Below are positions 44,901 to 56,016 of a DNA stretch of 64,000 bases, one piece after another. The stretch's first letter is position 1. Each line of letters begins with the position of its first letter. Origin of the DNA: Cryptomeria japonica (Eukaryota > Streptophyta > Pinopsida > Cupressales > Cupressaceae); assembly GCF_030272615.1 (NCBI RefSeq), contig NC_081412.1, forward strand, positions 541,338,335-541,402,334, in the 5' to 3' direction. The translations under genes and the position numbers were made by a program. The notes beneath the pieces are model-generated. The model saw only the letters and a program-made list of their open reading frames with translations. It had not been told where the DNA came from and did not search any database.

Positions 44901-46109
44901 TGTTGGCATTTTTGATGTTTATGTTGTGATTGTCATTGATGGACACACACTTGTATTGAGATCCCCTTTAAATGTATGAGCTCATGCTCAACCGGTATTT
45001 GTTCCAACTGGTATGTTGTACTCTACTCTTTTGACTAGTGGTGATTTTGCAGAATGTGTTTCCCAGTCTGAAGCAGCATGTCGACCCCAAGTGGTTCACA
45101 GATCACAAGTGGTACGAGGAAGAAAAGTGGCACAACACATTTTTACCAGTCTTCATTTTTTTCAAACCGGCAACCGACATTTTTGTCAAACTAGCAACCG
45201 GCATTTTTGTCAAACCGGCAACCGGCATTTTGTATGAACCGGTAACACTCTGTGATGAGTTACCAACCGGCATTTTGTGATGAGTTACCAATCCACCGAT
45301 TGTTTGACGGTGCCAACACATTGATGGTGATTCTTGTGTCATGTTACTGAGTATGTCTAGATTCATTGAACCTAGGAAATTGTAATGTAATCCTATTGGA
45401 CCGACATGAAATCAGATTCCTTTAAAAGGACATCATGTCTAGGGTTTTTAAGTTTTTGAAAGAGCTACGAATAGGGTTTATGTTGAGCTAGGGTTTAAGG
45501 TGGAAGACCAGAGTGATCTTATTAGAGAAGATCGAGTTGTAATTGAGAGTGAGATAGAGAAGATTGAAGTAATGCTGGAATGCATTAGCTGTGAGCAATA
45601 CTAGATCTAACCAAGCAATTTGTGCTAGTAGATAGATCAAACACTTGTTGATTACTCACATCTTTGACAAGTTTGGAGCCGTTAACCGGGTAGGCTTCAA
45701 AGCCTTTGTAAAATCCTCTAACAAGGTGGTTCACACATGTGAATCTAAAATCCTCTAACAAGGTAGTCTTTAATCAGACTTATCTCCTAACAGAGATTGA
45801 GATTCCTAACAGGATCTGTTCTAGTGAAGAACATTGTAAGACCTTAACCGGTCTGGTTTCTATTCTACAAATAGTGACTTGTGAGTTCCATCTCACCATG
45901 GTTTTTCCCAGTTGGGTTTCCACATCAAATCTCCTGTGTTATGGTTGCATTTCTTTTGTGGGTGAATGGTTTATTCACATTTTGGTTTGTATGTGTGATA
46001 ACCAGTTTGATTGTCAGACTGCTTTACCTGTTTATCTCTAGACTGTGTAAGTGTTTTAGTGCAAACATTTTTGGCATACTAATTCACCCCCCCCTCTTAG
46101 TATTCATCA
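44901..46109 (+). repeat. 3' LTR of element F
   Basis: Starts TGTTGGCATTTTTGATG. Has three 24-bp CAAACCGGCAACCGG-type units (45154-45225) where the 5' LTR has two, and a C8 run (46087-46094) where the 5' LTR has C15. Roughly 5 per cent other differences in the part I compared. Confidence 0.95.
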
Positions 46110-46840
46110 GTCTCATCTTGCAATATCAAAATCCATGTAAGTGTTACTTAGGTCATTATGGTTCAATTATACCATAATGCTTGTATTAACTTCCACCATA
46201 TCAAAAGCTCAATGATGATAAACAAAACAGAGCATGAACAAGTGGCTACACAAGAATGACAACAACAAAATCATATCATTTTATTTTGTATTTAGTTGCA
46301 TATTATATAATTTTTCATTTAGTTGCATATCAAATAATTTCTCATTTAGTTGCATGTCAATTTAATTTTGCATTTAGTTGCATATCATTTTATTTTTGCA
46401 TTTAGTTGCATATAATTTTAAATCATGCATTTAGTTGCATATCATCATTGTCATCATCATACATCTCATTTTTAAGATACATTTCACATTATCATCATTA
46501 ACATACATCTCATTATCAAGATAGAACTCATAAATCAAAGTAATCAATATACAACATCATATTTTCACTCATCTCATCATGAATCTTACATTCACATCAT
46601 AATCAAAATCAAGAGCATTACTATCTAAGAATCACATCATCATCATAGAATCATCATATCAAAGCATATCATAAAGAATCATCATCAATAACACATGTCA
46701 CATGTTAATTAGAGAAAATCAGTGCCATATATGTATATATATATCCAAAATGGTCAAAATATATAAGCGATATCATGTTTGTCAAAATAAAACAAATGAT
46801 CAAAATAAAACAAAGACTGGTCTCTCAGGTATGACTATCT
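46110..46840 (+). other. 3' spacer of B after F
   Basis: No gene. Contains GGTTCAATTATACC (46168) as on the other side of F, a 27-29 bp array, then CATCAT-rich sequence (46440-46700) leading into the antisense gene remnant. Confidence 0.6.
46289..46445 (+). repeat. 27-29 bp TTTAGTTGCATAT array in B
   Basis: TTTAGTTGCA starts at 46291, 46318, 46345, 46373, 46401 and 46430; steps 27, 27, 28, 28, 29. Flanks vary. It lies just beyond the 3' end of the antisense gene. Confidence 0.85.
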
Positions 46841-46849
46841 CCTAAGGTT

Positions 46850-47700
46850 GACAGTCTAACAATAGATGTCCTAGCTCCTGGATCTCTACCAGGTGGATCA
46901 CATCAGGCAGGCCTTGTAACACCTCTACTCTCTATCCTTGTATGACTACGACAGGATCAACTGGATGCCACTACAACATAGCTAGGAGCTCTGTGATCTC
47001 TAGGGACCACCTCCTTATATAGGCACCTATAATACTCAGCCTCCTTTCCTGAGTACTATATCTCTCTTAGTGTGTCTCACATCAGGGCACCAAGAATCAC
47101 TCTCTCCAATCTATCAATACGATCCTTTGCCCAACCCTGGCACTCTCTCTGCATCCTGCTCTACCATAATCTATGTAATCTGGCACTGATGTGCTAACAC
47201 CTATTCCTACAACTCCTACACCGTGACCTATAGTGCTCTAATTTGTGAATATTATCAATGAGTGGTTACCCTAATCTAAAAATGTACTTGTGTGGTAACC
47301 CCACCCACACCTATCTCTCTTCAAGGCGCTCGAGGAGGTAGAACATAAGATCTCCTCCTCTACAAAGATTTCCTATCATCCTCCATATCACCCACCATAG
47401 CTAACAAAGCCTCTACCCTGCCTACTCCACTAGTATCAAGAACAAGTCTACCTCCTCTTCCTCTATCTAATCCACCTCCTCTCCCCCTATCTCCAGCTCC
47501 TCAACCAATGATAATTCCTCTTCCTCCTCCTCCTCCTCCTCCACCATCTCCACCTCCCTCTCCTGTCTCCTCTTCCTCCTCATCTCTCTGTCTAACTCCC
47601 TCTTGCCTCTATGGCTTCTCATCCTAATCGTCATCGAAAGCAAGAAGCATCTCTACCAGATCAGATATATGTGCCACTACATGTACCATGAAGTATACTA
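46850..47700 (-). pseudogene. C-terminal remnant of the antisense gene in B
   Basis: The minus strand encodes a tail like that of the A antisense gene: a Gly/Glu-rich stretch from GGAGGA repeats (47500-47590), a coiled-coil piece (ECQGWAKDRIDRLERV, about 47130-47180) and AEYYRCLYKEVVPRDHRAPS (about 46970-47040), aligning with YWRDLYYGVVPADQQARS in A. The plant mobile domain expected to precede it is absent. Confidence 0.65.
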
Positions 47701-48074
47701 AGATCTCCTCTGTCATACCTGCATCCACAAACCCAGCCCCATAACCCTAGATCTTCCCTACCAACATCATATACTCATCAAATTCATATCGAAAGGCAAA
47801 AATCAAAGATCCACATCAAACTCAAAATCAGGATCCACATCAAAAATCAATTAGCTTGGTACTCCATATCAAAAGCAATTCATATTGACAGTAGCAAACT
47901 CAGATCATCATATACCAGCATATTAGAATCAGACATCATCACAAAGAAGGAAAATATTGGTTCAGGACCCATAATTAAACAATCAGCAGGTGTGTATCAC
48001 CACCAAAGCCATCTATCTCATCTATTTGACTCATGATGCATTCTTCAAATCCTTTTTCACCAACTTTGGACCCT

Positions 48075-48402
48075 ACGTGCTAAACTAGGGTGCTAAGTTG
48101 CTACTCATATGCTATCCTTTTTCATCGATGCGCTAGAAATCACAATCTATGCGCTAAATCTCTCAATGTGCTAGCTAGTCACTCCACTGTGCTACCCTAG
48201 TAGCCACATTCGCTAACCTACCTGACACGCTACCCAATCTACCCCATGCACCTTCCTACAGACCCTCTGTGCTAGACCTCTCTACATGCTAACCTAACCT
48301 AATGGTGTGCTACCAAAATCTACTCAGATGCTAACCTGCCTAGGTTAACCCTACGTGCTAGCATGTCTATCGTATGTATTATAAGGCCTAACCTATGCGC
48401 TA
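48075..48402 (-). repeat. 21-bp phased TAGYGCAT array in B antisense intron
   Basis: On the plus strand the motif is ATGCGCTA and variants. The last base of GCTA falls at 48114, 48135, 48156, 48177; 48173, 48194, 48215; 48232, 48253, 48274; 48291, 48312, 48333; and 48402. Steps inside runs are 21 bp; runs are offset by 17. The motif is the reverse complement of the leader arrays of B. Confidence 0.85.
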
Positions 48403-48484
48403 ACTCAACAAATTTTGACCAACAGCATTGAAAACGTGTAAGAAAAATCAATCAGAAACATGGAGAGATTTTGACTACTTATAC

Positions 48485-48557
48485 GTGGGCCATAGGTGGC
48501 GGGTCTCCAGTATCGACATACACACTCAAACCGGTGTGAAGCATATGGAACCAACAT
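48485..48557 (-). pseudogene. Exon 1 of the antisense gene in B
   Basis: Minus-strand ATG at 48557, reading HRFECVCRYWRPATYGP near its end, aligns with HRFDRVHRFQRPAEAGEP of exon 1 in A. It ends at CCCAC/GTATAAG, equivalent to the donor in A. The intron array follows. Exon 2 with the domain has been lost. Confidence 0.6.
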
Positions 48558-48826
48558 CTTTGTCAGAGCTCAGCTATCACAATCACAAGGAGACAAGTGT
48601 ACAAATGATAAGGACGAAATCACTTTTTACCTTTTAATAGGGTAAAATATACAAGGTTAATAAGTGGGGCACGTATTTTCCTGCCATTTTTCCATTTTTA
48701 ACCTTATCAACATCAATATTGGGAGATGAATCAATCATTATGCATTCAACGCCATCAATATTCTCATATTGCAATCAATTAAAAAACGCTAATCAAATCG
48801 ACAAATTTTTCAATAATCCTTAATTC

Positions 48827-48843
48827 ATCTCTCGAGGGGGCAT
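48827..48843 (-). promoter_or_regulatory. Conserved block before antisense exon 1
   Basis: Minus strand ATGCCCCCTCGAGAGAT; A has ATGCCCCCTCAAGAGAT at 24174-24190, at the same place between polypurine tract and exon 1. Sixteen of 17 bases kept between otherwise diverged elements. Confidence 0.6.
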
Positions 48844-48915
48844 CATATCAACATTTCGATACAAACATCATATCCGGCAAAAATTTCTTTGAATCAACAT
48901 GTGCACACATGTCAC

Positions 48916-48932
48916 TTCAAAGAGGGGAAAAA
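48916..48932 (+). promoter_or_regulatory. Polypurine tract of element B
   Basis: TTCAAAGAGGGGAAAAA directly before the 3' LTR; nearly identical to the tract of A. Confidence 0.85.
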
Positions 48933-49434
48933 TGTAGATGTATAAATCTGACCACTTTCCTAAATGAATATTTAATATTCATTTTAACCGCATTCCTCTA
49001 TTTAATTAAATTCTTCACATTCATCTATTTAATTAAATGAACTATTCAATTTATTTTATTAAGTTCGCCTAAACCTTTTCTAGCCTTTAATTAAATAATT
49101 CAATTTATTTAATTAATTACCCTTTCTCCCTTTTTAATTAAATTTATATTTAATTAAATTGATCCTTGCAAATAATTTATTTATTTAAGTCTCCCACTTG
49201 TATTTATGCAAGTTGCTTCCATTTTGTTGAAATAAAGTGATTTATTTTAATTTAAATCCCCTCTACATGTCTCACTTGCCTCTTAAACCCCCCTTCTAAA
49301 TTCTTCTAATCCCTTCCAAATTAACCTAATTTATCTCCTAATTATTGTCACATTCCTAAGAAAAGAGAAGTCACTTCTCAAAACCTCCAAATTCTTTGAA
49401 ATGCATTAAAGGCTTTGTGTCTTCAACAAGTTAA
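48933..49434 (+). repeat. 3' LTR of element B, interrupted by D
   Basis: Aligns with 5569-6096 and then stops at AACAAGTTAA, where D begins. The remainder must lie beyond D outside the window. Confidence 0.88.
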
Positions 49435-50624
49435 TGTTGGCATTTTTCATATAGATTGCATTAATGATATGTTGTCATTGATGTCAATTGAACCAGTAAA
49501 TGGTATTCATGGCATTTTTTATGTTATTTCTGTTATTGATTTTGTCTTGTAACCGGTTCTATGAACTTTGTGGAAGATGTTGTAAACCGTTATTGGTAGT
49601 TTGTAAACCGGTGTGATGAGTTACAAGTTCGATGAAGTCGTGATCATGGGGTAGTTGAAATTTTCTAGATAAATGTGAAGAGATTGTTATGATTTCTAAC
49701 GGTCAATATTGTACCAACTTATTTGTAATCTCAATGATGAGAATTAAGTTTCTATTTTGTTATCGACCTAATTGATTTGTATTTAAGGTCGATGAAGTTG
49801 TTTTATTTTGGTGTTGGCAAAGTTGGTAGAAATCAATTCAGTGTGAGGTTCCCTAATCGGAGAATGGATCTGTAGATTGAGTAAAGGCATATTTGAAGCT
49901 TAAGAAGGATCTGATCAAGCAGATGTAGTGCTATTCAGACAGATCAAGAAAAAACTATTATTTTCTAACAATCAGAACAGAATTGAAATCCCCTAATCGG
50001 GTAAGCTCTAACAAGCTTGGTTACTTCATAAATCCTCTTACAAGGTGATCCATTAGTTTGGATTCTCAAATCCTCTACCAAGGCTACTCCTAATAGGGTA
50101 TTGTTATTTTCATCAAGGAATTTTTGTAAATCCCTTAACCGGGTCATTCCTAACAGAATCAGTTCTTAATAGGACTTATTGTAAGAGCTTTAACAGGCTT
50201 GGCTCCTACTAGTACGAACTTCAGAAGAGTTCAGATAGTTATCCCCGTGAGTCTCATCTCACTGTGGTTTTTACCTATTTGAGTTTTCCACGTATAAATA
50301 TTTGTGTCAAGTGGTGAATGTTTTTTTGGTTATGATCTTATTTGTTGATTTGATTAACTACTTAACTATTTTGATAAGGCATGATAACTGGAAGCAATGA
50401 GAGTTAAATATGTTGATATTTGATTAAGCATTTCGATGTTTACAAGTTTGAGGTTGTTTACTATTAAGTTGGTATAATAGCCAAACCAGTTGATGTTGGT
50501 AATCTTTTGAGATATTGTCTTGACAAAGTTATTTTGTTGATTAGTTTTTTAGCTTACTGATTCACCGCCCCCCCCCCCCCCTATCAGTAATCTACCAGAT
50601 ACCTATTCTTCCATCATATCATCA
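49435..50624 (+). repeat. 5' LTR of element D
   Basis: Starts TGTTGGCATTTTTCATATAG and ends ATCATCA. Contains AACCGGTT near 49553 and 49604, the conserved CTCACTGTGGTTTTTACC block (50258-50275) and a C14 run (50568-50581). Confidence 0.88.
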
Positions 50625-50626
50625 AT

Positions 50627-50638
50627 TGGTATGAGAGC
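50627..50638 (+). promoter_or_regulatory. Primer binding site (element D)
   Basis: TGGTATGAGAGC; one change from the initiator-tRNA site TGGTATCAGAGC of C, G, F and E. Confidence 0.85.
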
Positions 50639-50696
50639 GTCTCAAGTCCTCTTAGATCTATAAGCCTAACCTCTTGAGGAAAACATCTTGTAGATC

Positions 50697-52401
50697 ATGA
50701 TGAAAAAAGAAGGTCCTAAGTTAAACAGAGAGAACTATAGAATCTAGAGTGAGAGAATGAAGATTTACATCAAGAGTCTTGGTAGTCAGTATTGGGAGCA
50801 TGTAGAAACTAAGTATATTGCACCTACTAGAACTTTGACTGATGATCAGAAGAAAGAAAAACAAGAGAATCATCAACCATTAGAGGATATTATAAGTTCC
50901 CTGTCTAATGTTGAATATGCAGATGTTCATGGTCTTCAAACTGCATATGAAGTATGGAAAAAAATTGAAGAGATTTATAGCGGTGATGAACATGTTAAGA
51001 TTGCTAAAGAGGAGAGTTTAAGAGGAAAGTTTGATGACATGAGAATTTCTAAAGCCAAGAATATCCAATAGTATGGTCAAAGGATAAAAGAAATGGTTGG
51101 TGAAATAAAGAGTGCAGGAGGGAAAGAGGAAGATGCCATAGTGATCAGTAAGGTACTGAGAACCCTGCTACCGGTCTATGCTATTTGAGTTGCAGCTATT
51201 CAAGAGCTGAAATCTATTGACAAAACAAAGGTAACTCTTTACTCTATCATTGGAAAATTTACTGATTTTGAGTTAAATGGCTATGATGGTAGTGTACAAA
51301 AATCAGAAACTACATTCAGAGCTTCTATCTCTAACCCATCTGTGAGAAGAAGTAGAGATATCAACCATAGCTATGAATCCAAATCCAGGAGAGATGTTGA
51401 TGATGAAGATAGTTTAGTAGAGCTTGAATCATCATTGGCAAAACGACTGCCTAGAGGCACTAGAAAATACAAAGGTAAGCTATCGTTGAAATTTTTTGCA
51501 TGCAATAAGATTGGTCATATAGCAGCAAATTGTCCTAATAGAGAAAATGAACATAAGAGAGACAAATTCAAGAAGTATGAGGGTAAAGGCAAGAGAGATT
51601 GTCTTGTAGCTATTAACAATAATATTACTAATGGTGAATCTGATGATGAAGCTAGTGAATATATTGTGTTTGTGGCTATTAAGGAAGAGATATTAGACCA
51701 GAAGGCATTAGTGTCTAGGATGGATAACTCTGATGATTGGATCATTGATAGTGGTTATTCACATCACATGACTGGTGATTGGAGCAAATTTCTTTCCTTG
51801 AAATAATTTGATGGTAGTGCTATCAGATTTGGTAATGACTCACCCTGTATGGTTAAAGGTAAGGGAGTTATCTCTCTTAATGGGAAGAGAAGTGTTGATG
51901 ATGTCTATTGGGTTGAAGGTCTAAAGCCCAATCTTCTGAGTGTGGCACACTGAATGACAAAGGATACCCACTATAGTTTAGAAATGGTATGTGCAAAATA
52001 TTTGACAACAAAGGTGAATTGATTGCAGCTAGGAAGCAAACCACAGGTAATCTATTTCATCTTAATCCTAAAGTTAGCAATTGTTTGATTGCAAATATAG
52101 ATGATAGCTGGCTTTGGCATATAAGATTTTTTCATATAAACTTTGACAAAATTGTTAAAGTGAGTAAGTCTAAGATAGTAAGAGGTCTACCTCAGCTAGA
52201 AAAACTAGTTAATGCTCTTTGTATAGAATGTTAGTTAGGGAAGACAACTTCTTCTACTTTCAAGAGAAAGTTCTTCTCAGTGGAGCACTTGTTAGATTTG
52301 GTTCGTATAGATCTATGTCAACCAATAAGAACTAGAATAATTCAAGGTGATAGATATTTTATGATCTTCACTAATGATTGTTCAAGGATGATGTGGGTCA
52401 C
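50697..52401 (+). pseudogene. Copia gag, protease and integrase start (element D)
   Basis: ATG at 50697. Gag is one frame with TAG near 50744 (tryptophan place), TAG 51069 and TGA 51186. Zinc knuckle FFACNKIGHIAANC (first cysteine replaced by F, about 51497). Protease IIDSGYSHHMTGD at about 51741. After TAA 51804 the frame shifts near 51945; GAG-pre-integrase follows at 51989-52234 and the integrase start (DRYFMIFTNDCSRMMWV) to 52401, where the solo LTR is inserted after the codons MMWV. Confidence 0.88.
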
Positions 52402-53628
52402 TGATCCGAGGGATCATTTTCAATGAATTTTCATGTTCTTCCAATGCTCCAAATTTTTGCTCTAGTATAAAGATTTTGGAATACTAAATCCAACACAACT
52501 CATTTCGCATGAAATAGAGTTTTTATGTAGAATGGTGCTTAGTCAAAGTTTGGGTCAAACTGAGTACCTAAGGCCATAAAAAAGGTCCAAAATCAGAGTT
52601 GCCAAAAGTCAACAAATCTGGCATCATTTTGAAGAACTCGGTGAGAGCTTTCCAATGCAAGTTGTTTCATCAAAAATGGAGTTCAGATGTGGAAGTTATT
52701 CAAAGTCAAAGTTTGGTCAACATTTGATCAAACTTTGTCAAAATGATGATGTGACAAGTCATTATTGGTAAAAGGAATCATTTAATTATTTTATATAAAT
52801 AAATAAATAAATCAAATAACAAAATATATAAAACAAAAATAAAATACATTAAGAAAAGAAGTGTCCCTTTTCAAAGTGGAACCTCCCTTATTTAATGGGA
52901 TCTCTCTTTTAAAATAAAAGACCATGCTATCTTAGGGATGATGGAGAGAATAAAAGGGGATTGGTTTCCTAAATATAAGCCCCTTAAATCTTTTTTTATT
53001 TTAACTCCCTTATTATTTGATCCTTAAAAAATGGGATAACCTCTCATAAAAGATAATTGAGATTATAATAGGGAGATATTTTGATTTTTACTTGTAATGG
53101 GAGATATGGGTATAATATGGTTTTAACCCATAAATTAGTAAATAAATGTGTATAAAAAGGGGTAGGTTGGACATTTGATGGGAGAGATAATTTTTGTAAG
53201 TGAATTTGGGAAATTAGTCAAGAGGTTGGAGAAGAAATTTTGGCTAAGTGTTTTCTAAGTTTTTCTTTGTAATTTACAAGTGGTGAAGCGAGAGGAAGCT
53301 ATTGTGGATTTTGGTATTTCACTCTTGCACTTCAAAAAGTGGCATTGTGCAGATAGGAGTGAATTTGTAACTCTTTGTAAACTTATTTTTGGAGCATAAT
53401 TGGATCAGTCGCACCCAATTGGGCAGACCCAGAGACATAGTCACCTTGTGGCGAACTTTGTAATCAAATCCTATTGTTTGTGTCTCCTTTCTCTTTCTCT
53501 CTAATTTTTCTATTTCATCACTTCAATTTATTTGTAATTAAACATTTATGTACATGCTAATTTCAATTTGTTAAGCATTGTAATGTTAGCATTTTTATGC
53601 AATCAGTCATAAATCCTTAATCAGATCA
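52402..53628 (+). repeat. Solo LTR I in element D
   Basis: 1227 bp starting TGATCC and ending GATCA, flanked by GTCAC (52397-52401) and ATCAC (53629-53633), a 5-bp duplication with one change. Removing it restores the integrase reading (MMWV-TFLKDK). TATA box TATAAAAAGGGG near 53152 shows plus orientation. No internal element sequence, so it formed by LTR-LTR recombination. Its start is a small inverted repeat, TGATCC-GAG-GGATCA. Family unknown. Confidence 0.88.
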
Positions 53629-53633
53629 ATCAC

Positions 53634-56016
53634 ATTCTTGAAGGATAAGAATGAAGCTTTGGGTAGATTCAAGGCATTCAGGGCCTTAGCTAAGAAAGAG
53701 AGTGGATAAAAGATAAAATGTCTGAGAACAGATCAGGGCGGCGAATTCACTTGTGAGGAGTTCACTAAGTATTGTGATGAGAATGGTATCAAGAGGCATC
53801 TTTTTGCACCAAGGACACCACAACAGAATGGTATAGTAGAGAGGAACAACCAGTTAGTGGTTGAAGCTTCTAGGACAATGTAGATACAAGGAGGTGTAGC
53901 AAAAACATTTTGGAGAGAATCTGTAAGTACAACTATCTATATAATGAACCGAGTTCTGGTGAAAAGAGGTAAGGACAAGACACCTAATGAATATTGGTAT
54001 GGAAGATCACCTGATGTTAGTTATTTTAAGATCTTTGGTCGTAAGTCTTTTATTAAAAGAGGTGATTACATTAGCAAGTTTGAAGCAAAGAGTGATGAAG
54101 GCATATTTCTTGGCTATTCCACCAAGAGTAAGGCATACAAATGTTTCAACAACCGGACACAAAGAGTTGTTGAGAGTGCTAATGTTCATGTAGATGAATG
54201 TCCTGAAGTTTCAGAAGGAAGCGGTTCAGAGAAAAAGGATGAAGATCCTTGCATGTTGCTTTTGGAACTTGAAACAGTTAAATATGAAACTGATAAGATA
54301 AATTTTGATGTACTTGTTCAACTAGAACAAATAATTTCAAATGAAGAAGATGATGAAGAAGATGAAGAAGTTGAACCTGAGGAGAATGATCATGTTATTC
54401 CTAGATATGTAAGACTGAATCACAATCTTGAGAAGATTATTGGGGATAAGGATGTTGGAGTACTTACTAGAAGAAGAATAAGAGAGAACTCTTGCATGAT
54501 CTCCACCATTGAACCAAGAAGTGTTGAGAGGCTTTTGGTGATGATAATTGGGTTAAAGAAATGGAGGAATTGGATCATGGTACCCCGACCGGTAAACAAG
54601 AATGCCATAGGTACTAAATAGGTGTTTAGAAACAAGTTGAATAAAGATGGTGTTGTAGTTCACAACAAGGCAAGATTAGTTTGCAAAGGTTATCCACAAG
54701 AAGAAGGAGAAGATTATGGAGAAAATTTTGCACCAGTAGCAAGACTGGAAGGAGTCAGAACATTACTTACATTTGCAGCTCATAAGAAATTCAAAGTATA
54801 CTAGATGGATGTTAAGTTTGCATTTTTGAATGGGATATTTGAAGAAGAGGTTTATAGAGAGTAGCCTAATGGTTATGCATTGATAGATGAGGAAGACATG
54901 TTATGGAGATTGTATAAAGATTTGTATGGATTAAAGAAGGCACCCAGAGCATGGTATGAAAGGCTTCATACACATCTGATGAAGATAGGATTTGCAAGAA
55001 CCAATGATGACAACAACATTTATCTCAAGTCTGAAAGAGATGAAATACTGGTTAGTGAAGTATTTGTTGATGACATTATATTTGGAGGCAATTATGTCAA
55101 GAACAACATTTTTGCAAATGAAATGAAGAAAGAGTTTGAAATGTCTTTAGTAGGGGAAGTAAAAAATTTCATAGGCTTGCAGATACAACAAATGAAGAAT
55201 GTTATTTTCATTACTCAATCTAAGTATGTGAAAGAAGTTTTGAAGACTTTTGCCATGAGTGACTATAAACCAGTTGGAACACCCATGGTTACTGGTTTAA
55301 AATTGTTCAAGGAAGATGAATCTATGTCTGTTGATGAAAAAGAATATAGGTCAATGATTGGCAAATTACACTATGTTGTTCATAGTCGACCAAATATTGC
55401 CCATGCAGTTGGTATAGTTGACAGATTCCAGAAGAATCCAAAAGAAGCACATTTGATAGCAACCAAGAGAATTTTTAGACATCTGAAAGGTACAGTTGAC
55501 TATGGGTTATGGTATCCATATGGAGGAAATTTTGATTTGAAGGTGTACACAAATGCTGATTGGGTAGGAAATGATGATGACTGGAAGAGTACTACCGATG
55601 GAGCATTCTTTCTAGGAGGAAGGCCTATTTCATGGAGTAGTAAAAAGAAGAGTTGTACTTTATAATCTACTGTTGAAGCTGAGTATGTAGCAGCTTATAT
55701 GAATTGCACACAGGCTATTTGGATGAGGCACATTTTGGAAGGTTTTAAGATGAAGATCTCAGAACCTATAAAGATATTGTGTGATAATACGAGTGCCATG
55801 AATATTTATAAGAATCATGTTTTGCATGCAAGGACCAAACACATTAAATTGAAGTATCATTTCTTGAGGGAGAAAGTTCAAATTAAAGATGTTATCTTTG
55901 AGCATGTTTCTACCAAGGAGAATCTTGCAAATATCTTTACCAAACCTCTGCCTAAGACTACATTTGAGTGTCTTAGAAGACAACTAGGTGTTGTACCCCT
56001 TCATGAGGTCAGTTGA
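53634..56016 (+). pseudogene. Copia integrase, reverse transcriptase and RNase H (element D)
   Basis: One frame throughout, with stops at TAA 53707, TAG 53881, TAG near 54619 (tryptophan place), TAG near 54802, TAG near 54862, TAA 55663. Integrase: TDQGGEFTCEE and FAPRTPQQNGIVERNN, then a linker with an acidic run (EEDDEEDEEVEPEEN). Reverse transcriptase: [27 protein letters not shown] and [10 protein letters not shown] (about 55060). RNase H: ADWVGN, SKKKSCTL and LCDNTSAMNI. Ends ECLRRQLGVVPLHEVS. Confidence 0.9.

Larger units (their letters stand above)
38218..46109 (+). mobile_element. Element F: non-autonomous copia-type LTR element with two novel frames
   Basis: 7892 bp with LTRs 1192 and 1209 bp, target duplication GTCTC (38213-38217, 46110-46114), initiator-tRNA primer site and polypurine tract. 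LTR start (TGTTGGCATTTTTGATG; the 5' copy has TA), LTR end (TTCATCA), C-run, AACCGG motifs and G-rich 3' tracts resemble C and D. No protease, integrase, reverse transcriptase or RNase H is present. Coding capacity is a zinc-knuckle protein and a second long frame. Confidence 0.93.
5569..49434 (+). mobile_element. Element B: old Tat-like Ty3 retrotransposon, split by C, A, F and D
   Basis: 5' LTR at 5569 and 3' LTR start at 48933 are homologous (ATAAATCTGACCACTTTCC at both). Removing C, A and F leaves a roughly 14 kb interior in the order leader, gag, protease, reverse transcriptase, RNase H, second (archaeal-type) RNase H, integrase, spacer, antisense gene remnant and polypurine tract. Many stops and frameshifts mark it as the oldest complete unit here. 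The possible left target duplication is GTTAT, but the right end is hidden beyond D and outside the window. Confidence 0.85.

Noticed and set aside
48428-48637. 69-codon plus-strand frame near the B 3' end
   Set aside because: Overlaps antisense exon 1 on the other strand, which has homology to A; this frame has none.
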